Origin: a virus
IMG/VR virus record: IMGVR_UViG_3300042988_000338
Location: 1-24,361 of that record
Length of the DNA: 24,361 nt
Reading direction: 5' to 3' (one strand)
Shown here: positions 15,051-22,203 of the stretch, piece by piece
Layout: every line of letters starts with the position of its first letter
Position numbering within the stretch: the first letter of the stretch is position 1
Made by a program: the position numbers and the translations under genes
The notes under the pieces: generated by a model
Told to the model about the DNA's origin: nothing
Databases searched by the model: none
The model's input: only the letters and a program-made list of their open reading frames with translations

Positions 15051-15278
15051 ATGAGAGCGGAAGACATGGGATATTTGTGCGGAGTGTATTACACGCTTGC
15101 ACATTGGCAGCATGCAGGACTGATCGCAGGTTACTTGAAGATGTGGAAGACTTGGGTGACGGCTTGCATGCTGTGGAGAGGTAGCCTGAACATGGACGCC
15201 GCTCAGTTTGTCCTGGGCGCGCAACAAGGCGCCTGTGACACGATGTTAAAAATACTAGGAGGTCATCATGTGGTATAA
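15051..15278 (+). CDS. Small early protein, function unknown
   Basis: 75 residues, Trp- and Met-rich (YLKMWKTWVTACMLW), with no recognised domain. AGGAGG lies directly upstream. The last residues, LGGHHVV, are encoded by the DNA that also forms the SD of the next gene (CTAGGAGGTCATCATG), so the tail sequence may be dictated by that site. It overlaps the following gene by 11 nt. Hydrophobic stretches are too short and polar for a sure membrane span. Confidence 0.65.
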   Translation: MRAEDMGYLCGVYYTLAHWQHAGLIAGYLKMWKTWVTACMLWRGSLNMDAAQFVLGAQQGACDTMLKILGGHHVV

Positions 15279-15561
15279 ATGTAAGGGGTGCATTAACCGT
15301 AGAGATAATTATGAACGGCGTCGCGAGGATAGGTGGGCCTCGCAGATGTACTTAAGGTTGGTAAGAGGAGGGCATGTAGATACGTACGATGAGGGCATGA
15401 AATCTTTTCAGGAGTACCTTCAAATGTTAAAGAATTATATCTCCCTACGAGAGTATAAAAATTGTAGAAGAGTTATAGCGAGAAGGAGTTATTGCGATAA
15501 GCTAGGCCTGCAAAGGATAAAATTTATGCTTGACAGCGCACTAGGAGGTCGTCATGACTGA
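15268..15561 (+). CDS. Arg-rich early protein with N-terminal CxxC
   Basis: 97 residues, very basic. Cys5 and Cys8 (YKCKGCINRRD) plus Cys67 and Cys76 downstream might bind a metal, although they are far apart. The rest is helical and Arg/Tyr-rich, suggesting RNA or DNA contact. Like its upstream neighbour it ends LGGRHD because its last codons are the SD of the next gene. It overlaps that gene by 8 nt. The function is unknown. Confidence 0.65.
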   Translation: MWYKCKGCINRRDNYERRREDRWASQMYLRLVRGGHVDTYDEGMKSFQEYLQMLKNYISLREYKNCRRVIARRSYCDKLGLQRIKFMLDSALGGRHD

Positions 15562-15778
15562 GAAAGAATATTGGATGCTACATATTGTGAAGGATCCAGA
15601 GATGCTTACAGCGTTAGACACAGCATCTCGGATAGCTTACTACTCGGTAAGCGCTGCGACGGTACTGTTTAGCGCGTTAACGCCACAAACAGTGATGCCT
15701 TACAACATCAAACGAGAGATCGTACGCGAGGCTGTTGAGGCCGAACAGTATATAAGATCTGGGAAGGCGGTACTATGA
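15554..15778 (+). CDS. Small early protein, function unknown
   Basis: 74 residues with an acidic helical N-terminus (MTEKEYWMLHIVKDPEML), a hydrophobic centre (AYYSVSAATVLFSAL) and a helical end (REIVREAVEAEQYIRS). The centre is marginal as a membrane span. AGGAGG stands 5 nt before the ATG. The stop overlaps the nuclease start by 4 nt (ATGA), so the two are translationally coupled and this protein may be a partner of the nuclease; that is inference only. Confidence 0.65.
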   Translation: MTEKEYWMLHIVKDPEMLTALDTASRIAYYSVSAATVLFSALTPQTVMPYNIKREIVREAVEAEQYIRSGKAVL

Positions 15779-16449
15779 GCCTGACATTTGACAAAGAATC
15801 GCATACTTACAGAGTGTGCGGGTACAAAGTGCCTTCCGTATCCCAGCTCCTAAGTCTCGTTGCCCCTGATTACTCAAAAGTAATGAAGAGCGTTTCCGAA
15901 GAAGCGAAGAAAAAAGGCACTAAGCTGCATGACGACCTTTATAACTACGTCACGACGCGGGACAAATCTTTACTTAAGGAACTTCACGTAAGAAACTTTA
16001 GCGAGTGGTTAATATATCGAGAGAAAGAGGGTTGGCAGGTGTATAGTGCAGAAGAACCTTACTGCTCTTGGTACGATCCAAAAGATCCTGAGTTGAAAGA
16101 ACAGTTCTTGTTCGCAGGGACTCCTGACTTAGTACTTGTAAGCAATCCTTACGGTACTCCGAAGAAAATTATGGTGGTAGACTATAAAACGGGAGTGTGG
16201 CAAAAGTACTACGAGTTGCAATTAGCGCTATATGGAGAGCTGGTAATGTATGGGCAAGAGGGTTTAAACAATAACTTAGAAATAGATTATCAAATAGACT
16301 ACGTAGGAATTAATTTTAACGCGGAAGGAGCTATTAAGATATATCACGAATTTGATAAGTCCAGAATGACTCGTGCGGCATATGGGCTAATCAAATTGTA
16401 TGAGTGGATGCCGGAAGAAATGCGTGCAAAAATTTGGCTAAATAAATAA
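15775..16449 (+). CDS. PD-(D/E)XK nuclease (RecB/Cas4-like, probable recombination exonuclease)
   Basis: 224 residues with the full motif set of the PDDEXK_1 superfamily: His52 (KGTKLHDDL), the Glu pair at 93-94, G-T-P-D at 115-118, D-Y-K at 136-138 in VVDYKTG, and Gln149 in ELQLALYG. Asp118, Asp136 and Lys138 would form the metal site. No cluster of cysteines for an iron-sulfur centre is seen, unlike many Cas4 proteins, so it is better compared with phage single-domain recombination exonucleases. It probably makes single-stranded ends or degrades host DNA along with the primase/helicase and VRR-NUC genes downstream. Confidence 0.85.
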   Translation: MSLTFDKESHTYRVCGYKVPSVSQLLSLVAPDYSKVMKSVSEEAKKKGTKLHDDLYNYVTTRDKSLLKELHVRNFSEWLIYREKEGWQVYSAEEPYCSWYDPKDPELKEQFLFAGTPDLVLVSNPYGTPKKIMVVDYKTGVWQKYYELQLALYGELVMYGQEGLNNNLEIDYQIDYVGINFNAEGAIKIYHEFDKSRMTRAAYGLIKLYEWMPEEMRAKIWLNK

Positions 16450-16463
16450 TTACTTGCTATAAT
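16434..16463 (+). promoter_or_regulatory. Candidate extended -10 promoter for the lysis block
   Basis: TGCTATAAT is a perfect extended -10 (TGn plus TATAAT at 16458-16463), 18 bp after TTGGCT (16434-16439, four of six consensus). The likely start near 16470 falls at the SD AAGGAG of the next gene (16469-16474), so the leader would be very short. It would start a transcript through the ClpP-like protease, holin and endolysin. Confidence 0.5.
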
Positions 16464-16479
16464 ATATTAAGGAGATATC

Positions 16480-16851
16480 ATGAGCTTATTAATTGGTAAC
16501 AGCAGAAAACGTAAACTCTATGGAGTGCCTACAAAAGAAGGTAAAGTGTACATCACAAACCTTGAAACACTGTACGAAATGGCTGAGTTTTCAAAAATGA
16601 TTTCTCCTGTGTATATGAGGAGCGAAGCCCAATCGATGAAGGTATCGAGTAAAGCAATCCTCGACCGTCGGATACTTGATCAGTTGAAGAAACATAACAT
16701 AAAAGTAGAAGAGCGGGAGTATATCACAGACGGAGGCTACCCTAACGAAGATTCATATGATGCAGGATCTTTAGGGTTAGAGATGGCGTCTTTAGTTTAT
16801 TGGAGTAATGGAACTGCTAAGACTGCCGTAACCCCTTTTAGGGATGCTTAA
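16480..16851 (+). CDS. Protein at head of lysis block, function unknown
   Basis: 123 residues with a basic N-terminus (GNSRKRKLYG), helical middle (AILDRRILDQLKKHNIKVEER) and a Gly/Tyr-rich end. No membrane segment, cysteine or catalytic motif is visible. The ATG has the recurring module AAGGAGATATC just before it and it follows a candidate promoter. It is separated by 12 nt from the secreted protease gene and is co-directional with it. It could be a regulator or partner of that block, but I recognise no family. Confidence 0.65.
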   Translation: MSLLIGNSRKRKLYGVPTKEGKVYITNLETLYEMAEFSKMISPVYMRSEAQSMKVSSKAILDRRILDQLKKHNIKVEEREYITDGGYPNEDSYDAGSLGLEMASLVYWSNGTAKTAVTPFRDA

Positions 16852-16863
16852 TGAGAGGTTAAT

Positions 16864-17490
16864 ATGAGAACGAAGATAGCAACGTTAATATTGCTTTTAT
16901 TTTTTAGTGTAACTCCTTACCTACCGACAGCCGTAACTCCGGTAGTTGCTCAAGCAAAAGAGGATGCAGGGCTTGATTACTACATGGACGGCTACTTGAT
17001 CCACGGAGAGATAGGAGACTTAAGCGAGTACCATGAGTTATTGACAGCCCTATTAATAGCCAAAAAAGGCGACGAGATCGCTCTTTATATAGACTCACCA
17101 GGTGGACAGATGTATACAGGATACGCCATTAATATGGCGATGCACAAATCTAAAGCGCGCATATGGGTGTACTGCCTTAATTGTATATCAGCAGCAGGGT
17201 ATATTGCAGCAGGCGGTACAGATATGATACTTACCCCTGAAAGTATCGTGCTTGTACACCTTGCAAGTAGAGGGGATCTTGTTAAAATCACTACAGGAGA
17301 TATCTTTAAATTGTCTAGCGGATTTGCACGAGGAGTGCTCGAATCTATACATTTACCTGAATCAGAGATAGCTCCACTTATGATAGACGTTGATAACGCT
17401 ATGGACGTGTGGCTAAGCGGTTCGCATATTTGCCTAACCAGTACTCGCGCAATACAGCATCCAATTGGTTGTTATATTTCTATGAGGTAA
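16864..17490 (+). CDS. Secreted ClpP/SppA-like serine protease
   Basis: 208 residues. An N-terminal signal peptide is clear (MRTK, then hydrophobic IATLILLLFFSV; cleavage is plausible after VVAQA, residue 31), so the enzyme probably works in the periplasm or on the membrane. The ClpP fold motifs follow: IDSPGG at 76-81, the nucleophile Ser109 in ISAAGYIAAGG, His132 in VLVHLAS and Asp181 in AMDVWLSG, in the ClpP order. Distances are one or two residues shorter than in ClpP. GAGAGG lies before the ATG. Ordinary phage ClpP-like enzymes are cytoplasmic prohead proteases by the capsid genes; this one is exported and lies beside holin and endolysin. It might help lysis or attack envelope proteins. 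Confidence 0.75.
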   Translation: MRTKIATLILLLFFSVTPYLPTAVTPVVAQAKEDAGLDYYMDGYLIHGEIGDLSEYHELLTALLIAKKGDEIALYIDSPGGQMYTGYAINMAMHKSKARIWVYCLNCISAAGYIAAGGTDMILTPESIVLVHLASRGDLVKITTGDIFKLSSGFARGVLESIHLPESEIAPLMIDVDNAMDVWLSGSHICLTSTRAIQHPIGCYISMR

Positions 17491-17495
17491 TCAAT

Positions 17496-17693
17496 ATGTA
17501 CAAAACTATTCAAAAATTCTCTGCAGGATTAGGATTTACAGGATTTCTTACAGCCGTAAGTCTTTTCTTCCTAGGTTACATATGGTATGCGATAGGCGCT
17601 CTATTAATTACAGGAGTCATTTTTAACATCCATAATTGGGCGCTGCAATCTAGCGTAGCTGACGAAGCTTCTAAGTATCTTAATAGGAGCTAA
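17496..17693 (+). CDS. Holin candidate (65 residues, two membrane spans)
   Basis: I choose the ATG at MYKTIQKF because GAGGT is well placed, while a longer in-frame start would run back into the protease gene. The protein has a basic start, two membrane spans (about 10-28 and 30-46) with a tight turn, and a polar C-terminus (SSVADEASKYLNRS). This size and topology match class II holins. It lies 5 nt after the protease gene and 1 nt before the endolysin, which has no export signal, so it is the likely timer and pore for lysis. Confidence 0.65.
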   Translation: MYKTIQKFSAGLGFTGFLTAVSLFFLGYIWYAIGALLITGVIFNIHNWALQSSVADEASKYLNRS

Positions 17694-17694
17694 T

Positions 17695-18300
17695 ATGAAA
17701 ATTTTAAAAAACAATCTGGCAGCGTTTCTTGCAAATCTTCATGCAGAATCTGGAGGCTTCAAATATACCGAAGAAAGCTTTCGTTATAAATCACCTGCAC
17801 GCGTGCGTCAAATGTTTAGTAAATGCCGCGAGATGTCTGACGCTGAACTTACAGCGCTCATGAAAGATCAAAGAGCGTTAGCCAATTTTGTGTATAACGG
17901 TCGTATGGGAAACAGAGAGGGCTCTGACGACGGTTGGAACTTCCGGGGTTCTGGGTACATCCAACTAACAGGTCGTGATAACTTCAAAGCGTTTGCGGAA
18001 GAAGTTCCAGCATTGAATTTAAAAGGGTATCCCGAAATGTTGGCCAATAAAGTGCGCACAGATCCTTACTTCTCAGCTAAAGCTGCTCAATGGTATTATG
18101 AAAAATATCTTGCGAAATCGTCGAGTATTAAAGATATGATATTTAGAATAAACCCTGGACTTAAAAATAATGGACAAGAGATCCTTAAACGCCTTAACCT
18201 AGCAGAGCGTTACCATGCAGCCATAACTCGTAAACCTAGTTACGATGACAGCTATTATTTAGATAACTTACTAAATTACATAGGAGATTACAAACTATGA
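17695..18300 (+). CDS. GH19-type endolysin (chitinase-like muramidase)
   Basis: 201 residues. The GH19 motif FLANLHAESGGF has the catalytic Glu at 18, and DDGWNFRGSGYIQLTGRDNF further on is the highly conserved signature of phage GH19 endolysins. These enzymes cut the beta-1,4 bonds of peptidoglycan glycan. There is no signal peptide, so the holin is needed for release. AGGAGC precedes the ATG. The family usually has about 25-30 more N-terminal residues before the first helix; here it begins almost at that helix and no upstream start is seen. The gene ends by ATGA overlap with the kinase gene. Confidence 0.9.
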   Translation: MKILKNNLAAFLANLHAESGGFKYTEESFRYKSPARVRQMFSKCREMSDAELTALMKDQRALANFVYNGRMGNREGSDDGWNFRGSGYIQLTGRDNFKAFAEEVPALNLKGYPEMLANKVRTDPYFSAKAAQWYYEKYLAKSSSIKDMIFRINPGLKNNGQEILKRLNLAERYHAAITRKPSYDDSYYLDNLLNYIGDYKL

Positions 18301-18902
18301 TTATCGGGCTTATGGGATATGCAGGAGCAGGTAAGGACTACGTCGGCAACATTCTTGTCGAAGATTTCGGATTTAAAAGAGCCTCCTTTGCAGACACGCT
18401 TAAAGAATTCGTCTTAGAACATTACAAACATCTTAAGCCTTACGACGTGTATGATCCTCAAGGTAAGGAATCTCCGGTATCTACTACGCTGTATATAGAC
18501 GATCTAGCTCAATTTCTTTACGCTAAATTTGGGAAACCTCCACAACTTCCAGAAGGCTTACCCGAATTCGTGCGATGCTATACTCCACGGGAGCTTTTGC
18601 AACACGTAGGACTTTACGCTCGAGAATGGTTAGGCGAAGATATCTGGGTGGATAATATAAAGTATGATGACACTCAAGACACTGTAATCACTGACGTTAG
18701 ATTTAATAATGAGTGTAACTGGGTTAAAGGCAACTTAGGTTACTTAGTATTAGTTGACAATAAGTATGTAGATAGGCGTTCTATGCACGTATCAGAAAAC
18801 GTTCCTCACGACTATGCAGATTTCATTGTTCCTAACACCTTAGCTTCTAAAGAATTTTTGGAAAAGGAATTATCTAAAATAATTTACATCATAAATAACT
18901 AG
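18297..18902 (+). CDS. Deoxynucleoside monophosphate kinase-like protein
   Basis: 201 residues with a P-loop GYAGAGKD (7-14), in which the Asp after Lys replaces the usual Ser/Thr, as in phage dNMP kinases related to T4 gp1. The sequences ADTLKEF, TPRELLQHVG and ITDVRFNNE are all typical of the family. The enzyme would phosphorylate dNMPs to supply dNTPs for phage replication. Its start overlaps the endolysin stop, so lysis and nucleotide genes share a transcript. The fold call is strong; substrate range cannot be predicted. Confidence 0.8.
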   Translation: MIIGLMGYAGAGKDYVGNILVEDFGFKRASFADTLKEFVLEHYKHLKPYDVYDPQGKESPVSTTLYIDDLAQFLYAKFGKPPQLPEGLPEFVRCYTPRELLQHVGLYAREWLGEDIWVDNIKYDDTQDTVITDVRFNNECNWVKGNLGYLVLVDNKYVDRRSMHVSENVPHDYADFIVPNTLASKEFLEKELSKIIYIINN

Positions 18903-18903
18903 C

Positions 18904-19290
18904 ATGAGACTTGAAAACCTCTATATGGTATGTATGGGAACTGAGACAGTTGTAGGTCCTATACCTATTGAAGACTATGCGGACAGCAGCCTTAAACGTT
19001 TGATATGGGTTCCTGAGACTACAGCGGATGTAATCTATTTAGAGTCCTACGGTATGTATAACACTTGGCAACCTAAGCCCTATGATGGCTATAGCTTAAT
19101 CTTCTTTAAGGCCAAACGAGAATACCTAGATTATCATCAAGGTGCGTGGTATCGCCCTTGTATTAAGGAGTTTAGAGAGCATCCAAAAAGGAACGGTGAT
19201 CGTCGGCACCAGCACAGCAATGACATGTACAAGTGGTTGTGGAAGTATGAGGATCGTCGCCGAGAGGTAGCCACCGATTATTTCGAATAA
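18904..19290 (+). CDS. Protein of unknown function after dNMP kinase
   Basis: 128 residues, Tyr/Trp-rich. It has a strand-rich start (LYMVCMGTETVVGPIPIED) and a basic C-terminal half (FREHPKRNGDRRHQHSNDMYKWLWKYEDRRREV). It starts 1 nt after the kinase stop with no good SD, so coupling is likely. Aromatic and Arg/His residues suggest nucleotide or nucleic-acid contact, but no motif is recognised. Confidence 0.65.
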   Translation: MRLENLYMVCMGTETVVGPIPIEDYADSSLKRLIWVPETTADVIYLESYGMYNTWQPKPYDGYSLIFFKAKREYLDYHQGAWYRPCIKEFREHPKRNGDRRHQHSNDMYKWLWKYEDRRREVATDYFE

Positions 19291-19302
19291 AACTGAAATC
19301 TC

Positions 19303-19311
19303 TGCTATACT
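19303..19311 (+). promoter_or_regulatory. Candidate extended -10 promoter for the replication block
   Basis: TGCTATACT (TGn plus TATACT) lies just upstream of AGGAGGA, the SD of the next gene. No strong -35 is present, as allowed for extended -10 promoters. The arrangement repeats the one at 16.45 kb, where TGCTATAAT also directly precedes the SD. Confidence 0.4.
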
Positions 19312-19331
19312 TGTTCTAGGAGGACTAATAA

Positions 19332-19871
19332 ATGAGCTCAGATCTAACGCCTAAAACATCTCAATACCTTACCGCAGTAGCCGTTAATTTACCTGCAAAG
19401 ATAACTTCCACAGAAGAAGCCGACCGATGGGGAGAAGATCTTGACATGTGGGCTAAGGCTAAGGCCAAGCTTGAGAACGATAAGAAAGAAATGCTTAAGG
19501 GTGCTCGAGATACTATTTCAAAAGTTACAAAAGCCTTTCAACCATCCCTTGATGCTTGTGATTCGGCTATAAGAGCTCGTAAAGCGTTAATTCTAGAGTA
19601 CCGACAATCTCTTAGTAAGCTAGAAGATTTAGAAATCAGTACTACCTCCGTAGTAAAGCGCCGCAGCTTAGAAATAGAAGACTTCCAACTTTTGGCAGGT
19701 TACCTTCTGTCTGTTGGTGTAGGTATAGAAATTGACGACAAAGCAGTGCTGGCTTATATGAAAGACAAAGGGTTTGACAGCATACCTGGCGCAAAAGTTA
19801 AGATAGAAGAGACACTGTCTCGTAAAGCTAAGCGTCCTGAAGAATCTGACAGTAACATTTTCAAATTATGA
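19332..19871 (+). CDS. Coiled-coil protein of the replication block
   Basis: 179 residues. Residues about 25-95 form a long Lys/Ala/Glu helix (WAKAKAKLENDKKEMLKGARD and onward), with a central FQPSLDAC break and a second helix. Then come a Thr/Ser linker and a compact C-terminal domain. This arrangement, a helical hairpin with a Pro in the turn, occurs in a widespread family of phage proteins beside primase or recombination genes; its function is not well established, with DNA-end binding or recombination support as possible roles. AGGAGGA lies 7 nt before the ATG. The next gene overlaps as ATGA. Confidence 0.7.
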   Translation: MSSDLTPKTSQYLTAVAVNLPAKITSTEEADRWGEDLDMWAKAKAKLENDKKEMLKGARDTISKVTKAFQPSLDACDSAIRARKALILEYRQSLSKLEDLEISTTSVVKRRSLEIEDFQLLAGYLLSVGVGIEIDDKAVLAYMKDKGFDSIPGAKVKIEETLSRKAKRPEESDSNIFKL

Positions 19872-20059
19872 AATCAAAAGACTGGGCGAGATTAGAGCAA
19901 GTAATATCTTTCTTATCGGAAGGTAAAAGTCTACGCCTAGAGGTTCTTATGGAGTATCTAAAAAACGACGCGGAGCTTAAGAAGGCGTGGCATAGAGCCA
20001 AAGCTAAAGGCTTCGTGAAAATAAACGGTAAGTTCTTAACGTTATTATCACATGGATAA
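19868..20059 (+). CDS. Small protein before primase, possibly winged-helix
   Basis: 63 residues. Short helices (KDWARLEQVISFLSEGKSLRLEVLMEYLKND) followed by KKAWHRAKAKGFVKINGKFLTLL look like a helix-turn-helix plus a strand pair. It is joined to both neighbours by overlap (ATGA upstream, 8 nt with the primase gene downstream), so it is made together with them. It may help load the primase/helicase; this is inferred from position and shape. Confidence 0.6.
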   Translation: MKSKDWARLEQVISFLSEGKSLRLEVLMEYLKNDAELKKAWHRAKAKGFVKINGKFLTLLSHG

Positions 20060-22202
20060 ATTTTCTACCTGGGTTCGTCAAGGCTACAAAGACTTTGTCC
20101 TTCCTAAAAGAGAAGGGTGCAAGTTTGCATACAAGCCAGAGCAATCAGAACCCTTTTTCAACGATGAATACCCTCACGGCTGGGTGTTTCACGCCAATGA
20201 CAAGCCTACGGACGTGTATGTAATAGACTATGACGTGACCGAGCCTGGATGGGAAGCCCGAACGTCAACATTATTTGGATCGTCACGACAAGGGATAAGA
20301 TTTAAGACCTTAGCCCGTATAACGGATACTAACGTGCGCCCTGGGTGGGGAGTTAAAGTGCTCTCAAACGGCTTAGAAGTGGGCAAAATTGAGTTTTTAA
20401 AGCATGGGTGCTTTAGCGGGTCTGCTCCAAGTGGTAAAGACGGACCCTTAAGCCCCTACCAACCTTTCGGAGAACTTCCAAAGATACAGGATTTGCCTGT
20501 AATAGGAGATGTTAAGAAGTTCTTAACAGCTGCGATTAAATCTGAAAAGCGTTACACTTTTGTGTTTCCCGCGGCAAAGAAAGAAGTTGATAAGAAAACG
20601 ACTAAGGTAAAACAAGAAGTATCTTTGCAACAGTTAGAAGCAGATTTAAAAGCGTTAGAATACAAAGCGTTAGAAGATAGGGCAGAATGGTTGAGAGTAA
20701 TGATGGCCGTACATCACCAATTTGCAGGGTCTCAAGAAGCTAAAGAACTTTGCAAAGCCTGGTCAGCAGTTTCTCCGAAACATACAGACGCAGAGTTTGA
20801 TCAACAGTGGAACTCCTTACAGTCTGATAAAGCTGGAGCTGTCACGTATTCCTACATTAGGCATCTTAACCCTATACAAGATGTTAGACTGCGGCCAGAA
20901 GGACTCTTGTGTAAGATTGTAACACGCTCAGGAGACTCGCAGTGGTATGTTAAAGATAAGCACGGAGACTGGCACGCTTTAGCCCCTACCAAAGGTGCTA
21001 ATATCTACGTATACGCGGCAATTAAAATTAACCACGAGCATTTTGATGCTAAGTTGTCTGAGTTTGATTTAGAAAAATTGGTACAGAGGATTCGTGAAGA
21101 TGAGCCTGCGTACGAACGGTATAGCTGGGAGTTAGAAGATCAGTACCCTTATCTGCACGTTAATGGCAAAAAGCTTAATGCTGCAGCAGGTATTTATGCG
21201 GAAGATAAAGAACTTACACTAAAGAACATACCTTTTGAAAAGTCTGAAAAATCAAACTGCCCTTACTGGGATAAGCACATTTCAGATTTTTGCTGCGGAG
21301 ATGCTGAACTGGTAGAATGGTTAAGAATGTTTTTTGGGTGTGCTTTAGTAGGAGATACTAGAGAGCAGATCGCTTTAGTTATTTATGGACCTTCAGGAAG
21401 TAACGGTAAGTCTACGACCATTAAGGCACTAAGAAAAGTGTTTGGAGATTACGCTAAACAGTTTCCTGCAAAGCAGTTATTCAGCAAACATGTTGTGGCA
21501 GAGGATACATCAACAGAAATTAACGATGTGCTGATGTCTACCGAAGGTTATCGGTTACTGACCATTGAAGAAATACCTTCAGGGATGTATTTACGAGAAT
21601 CTGAATGGAAAACTCTTGTAGGCGGCGCAGACATAGCAGGTCGTGGCGTGTACAAGGCTACACGTGAGTTTACGTCGCAAGCTACCGTAGTTGCGGCCAC
21701 TAACCACATGTTTTATTTTAATGGCCTTGACGGCGGTACGTTACGACGGTTAGTTGTATGTCCTGCAACTGCGCAGTTTAAAGGGCATCTGCACAGCCAC
21801 GAAGATTTTTTACTTCAAGAGCGTTCTGAAATCCTCACATGGTTGCTTGAAGGGTACTCAACATATTACGCTAAAAGAAAACAAGGATGGATGCTGAAAG
21901 AAAACTTACCAAAAATTATAGAGGAGGAAACAAACCGATGGATTAATGAGAACATTATATTAAAGTCTTTCATATCTCAAGAAGTTATTTTCGAGAAAGG
22001 AGCAAAAACCTCTATTCGAGAGATAGCAGCGCGTGCTATGGAGTACGTTCCTAAACGCGTTAAGAGTGTGAAATACACTACAGATTATGAGATAGCTAAG
22101 GACTTAATCCTAACGCTTAAAAATATTTGGCAGGAAACCGAAATGCCGTATATAATTGAGAGTGAAGGAGTTGTTGTCAACATTAACTTAAAGGATTGTT
22201 AA
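20052..22202 (+). CDS. Primase / SF3 helicase (AEP primase-polymerase-like, PriCT-2, D5-type ATPase)
   Basis: 716 residues. N-terminal ~150 residues resemble an archaeo-eukaryotic primase fold: VIDYD with Asp59/Asp61, a Ser/Arg segment (SSRQGIRF, 77-84), and IEFLKHGCF...APSG (Glu114, 125-128). Residues about 185-275 match a PriCT-2-like linker (ALEDRAEWLRVMMAVHHQF, CKAWSAVSP). The helicase half has Walker A GPSGSNGKST (446-455, Lys453), Walker B LLTIEE (Glu506/Glu507) and a sensor Asn551 in VVAATNHMF, as in D5-like SF3 helicases. The enzyme should open and prime DNA at the phage origin. The His expected in the primase motif II is replaced, so priming activity is uncertain. The gene is the core of the replication block. 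Confidence 0.85.
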   Translation: MDKFSTWVRQGYKDFVLPKREGCKFAYKPEQSEPFFNDEYPHGWVFHANDKPTDVYVIDYDVTEPGWEARTSTLFGSSRQGIRFKTLARITDTNVRPGWGVKVLSNGLEVGKIEFLKHGCFSGSAPSGKDGPLSPYQPFGELPKIQDLPVIGDVKKFLTAAIKSEKRYTFVFPAAKKEVDKKTTKVKQEVSLQQLEADLKALEYKALEDRAEWLRVMMAVHHQFAGSQEAKELCKAWSAVSPKHTDAEFDQQWNSLQSDKAGAVTYSYIRHLNPIQDVRLRPEGLLCKIVTRSGDSQWYVKDKHGDWHALAPTKGANIYVYAAIKINHEHFDAKLSEFDLEKLVQRIREDEPAYERYSWELEDQYPYLHVNGKKLNAAAGIYAEDKELTLKNIPFEKSEKSNCPYWDKHISDFCCGDAELVEWLRMFFGCALVGDTREQIALVIYGPSGSNGKSTTIKALRKVFGDYAKQFPAKQLFSKHVVAEDTSTEINDVLMSTEGYRLLTIEEIPSGMYLRESEWKTLVGGADIAGRGVYKATREFTSQATVVAATNHMFYFNGLDGGTLRRLVVCPATAQFKGHLHSHEDFLLQERSEILTWLLEGYSTYYAKRKQGWMLKENLPKIIEEETNRWINENIILKSFISQEVIFEKGAKTSIREIAARAMEYVPKRVKSVKYTTDYEIAKDLILTLKNIWQETEMPYIIESEGVVVNINLKDC

Positions 22203-22203
22203 A

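Noticed and set aside
16864-17490. Prohead protease role for the ClpP-like protein
   Set aside because: It has a signal peptide and lies apart from the capsid genes, so a cytoplasmic head-maturation role is unlikely.
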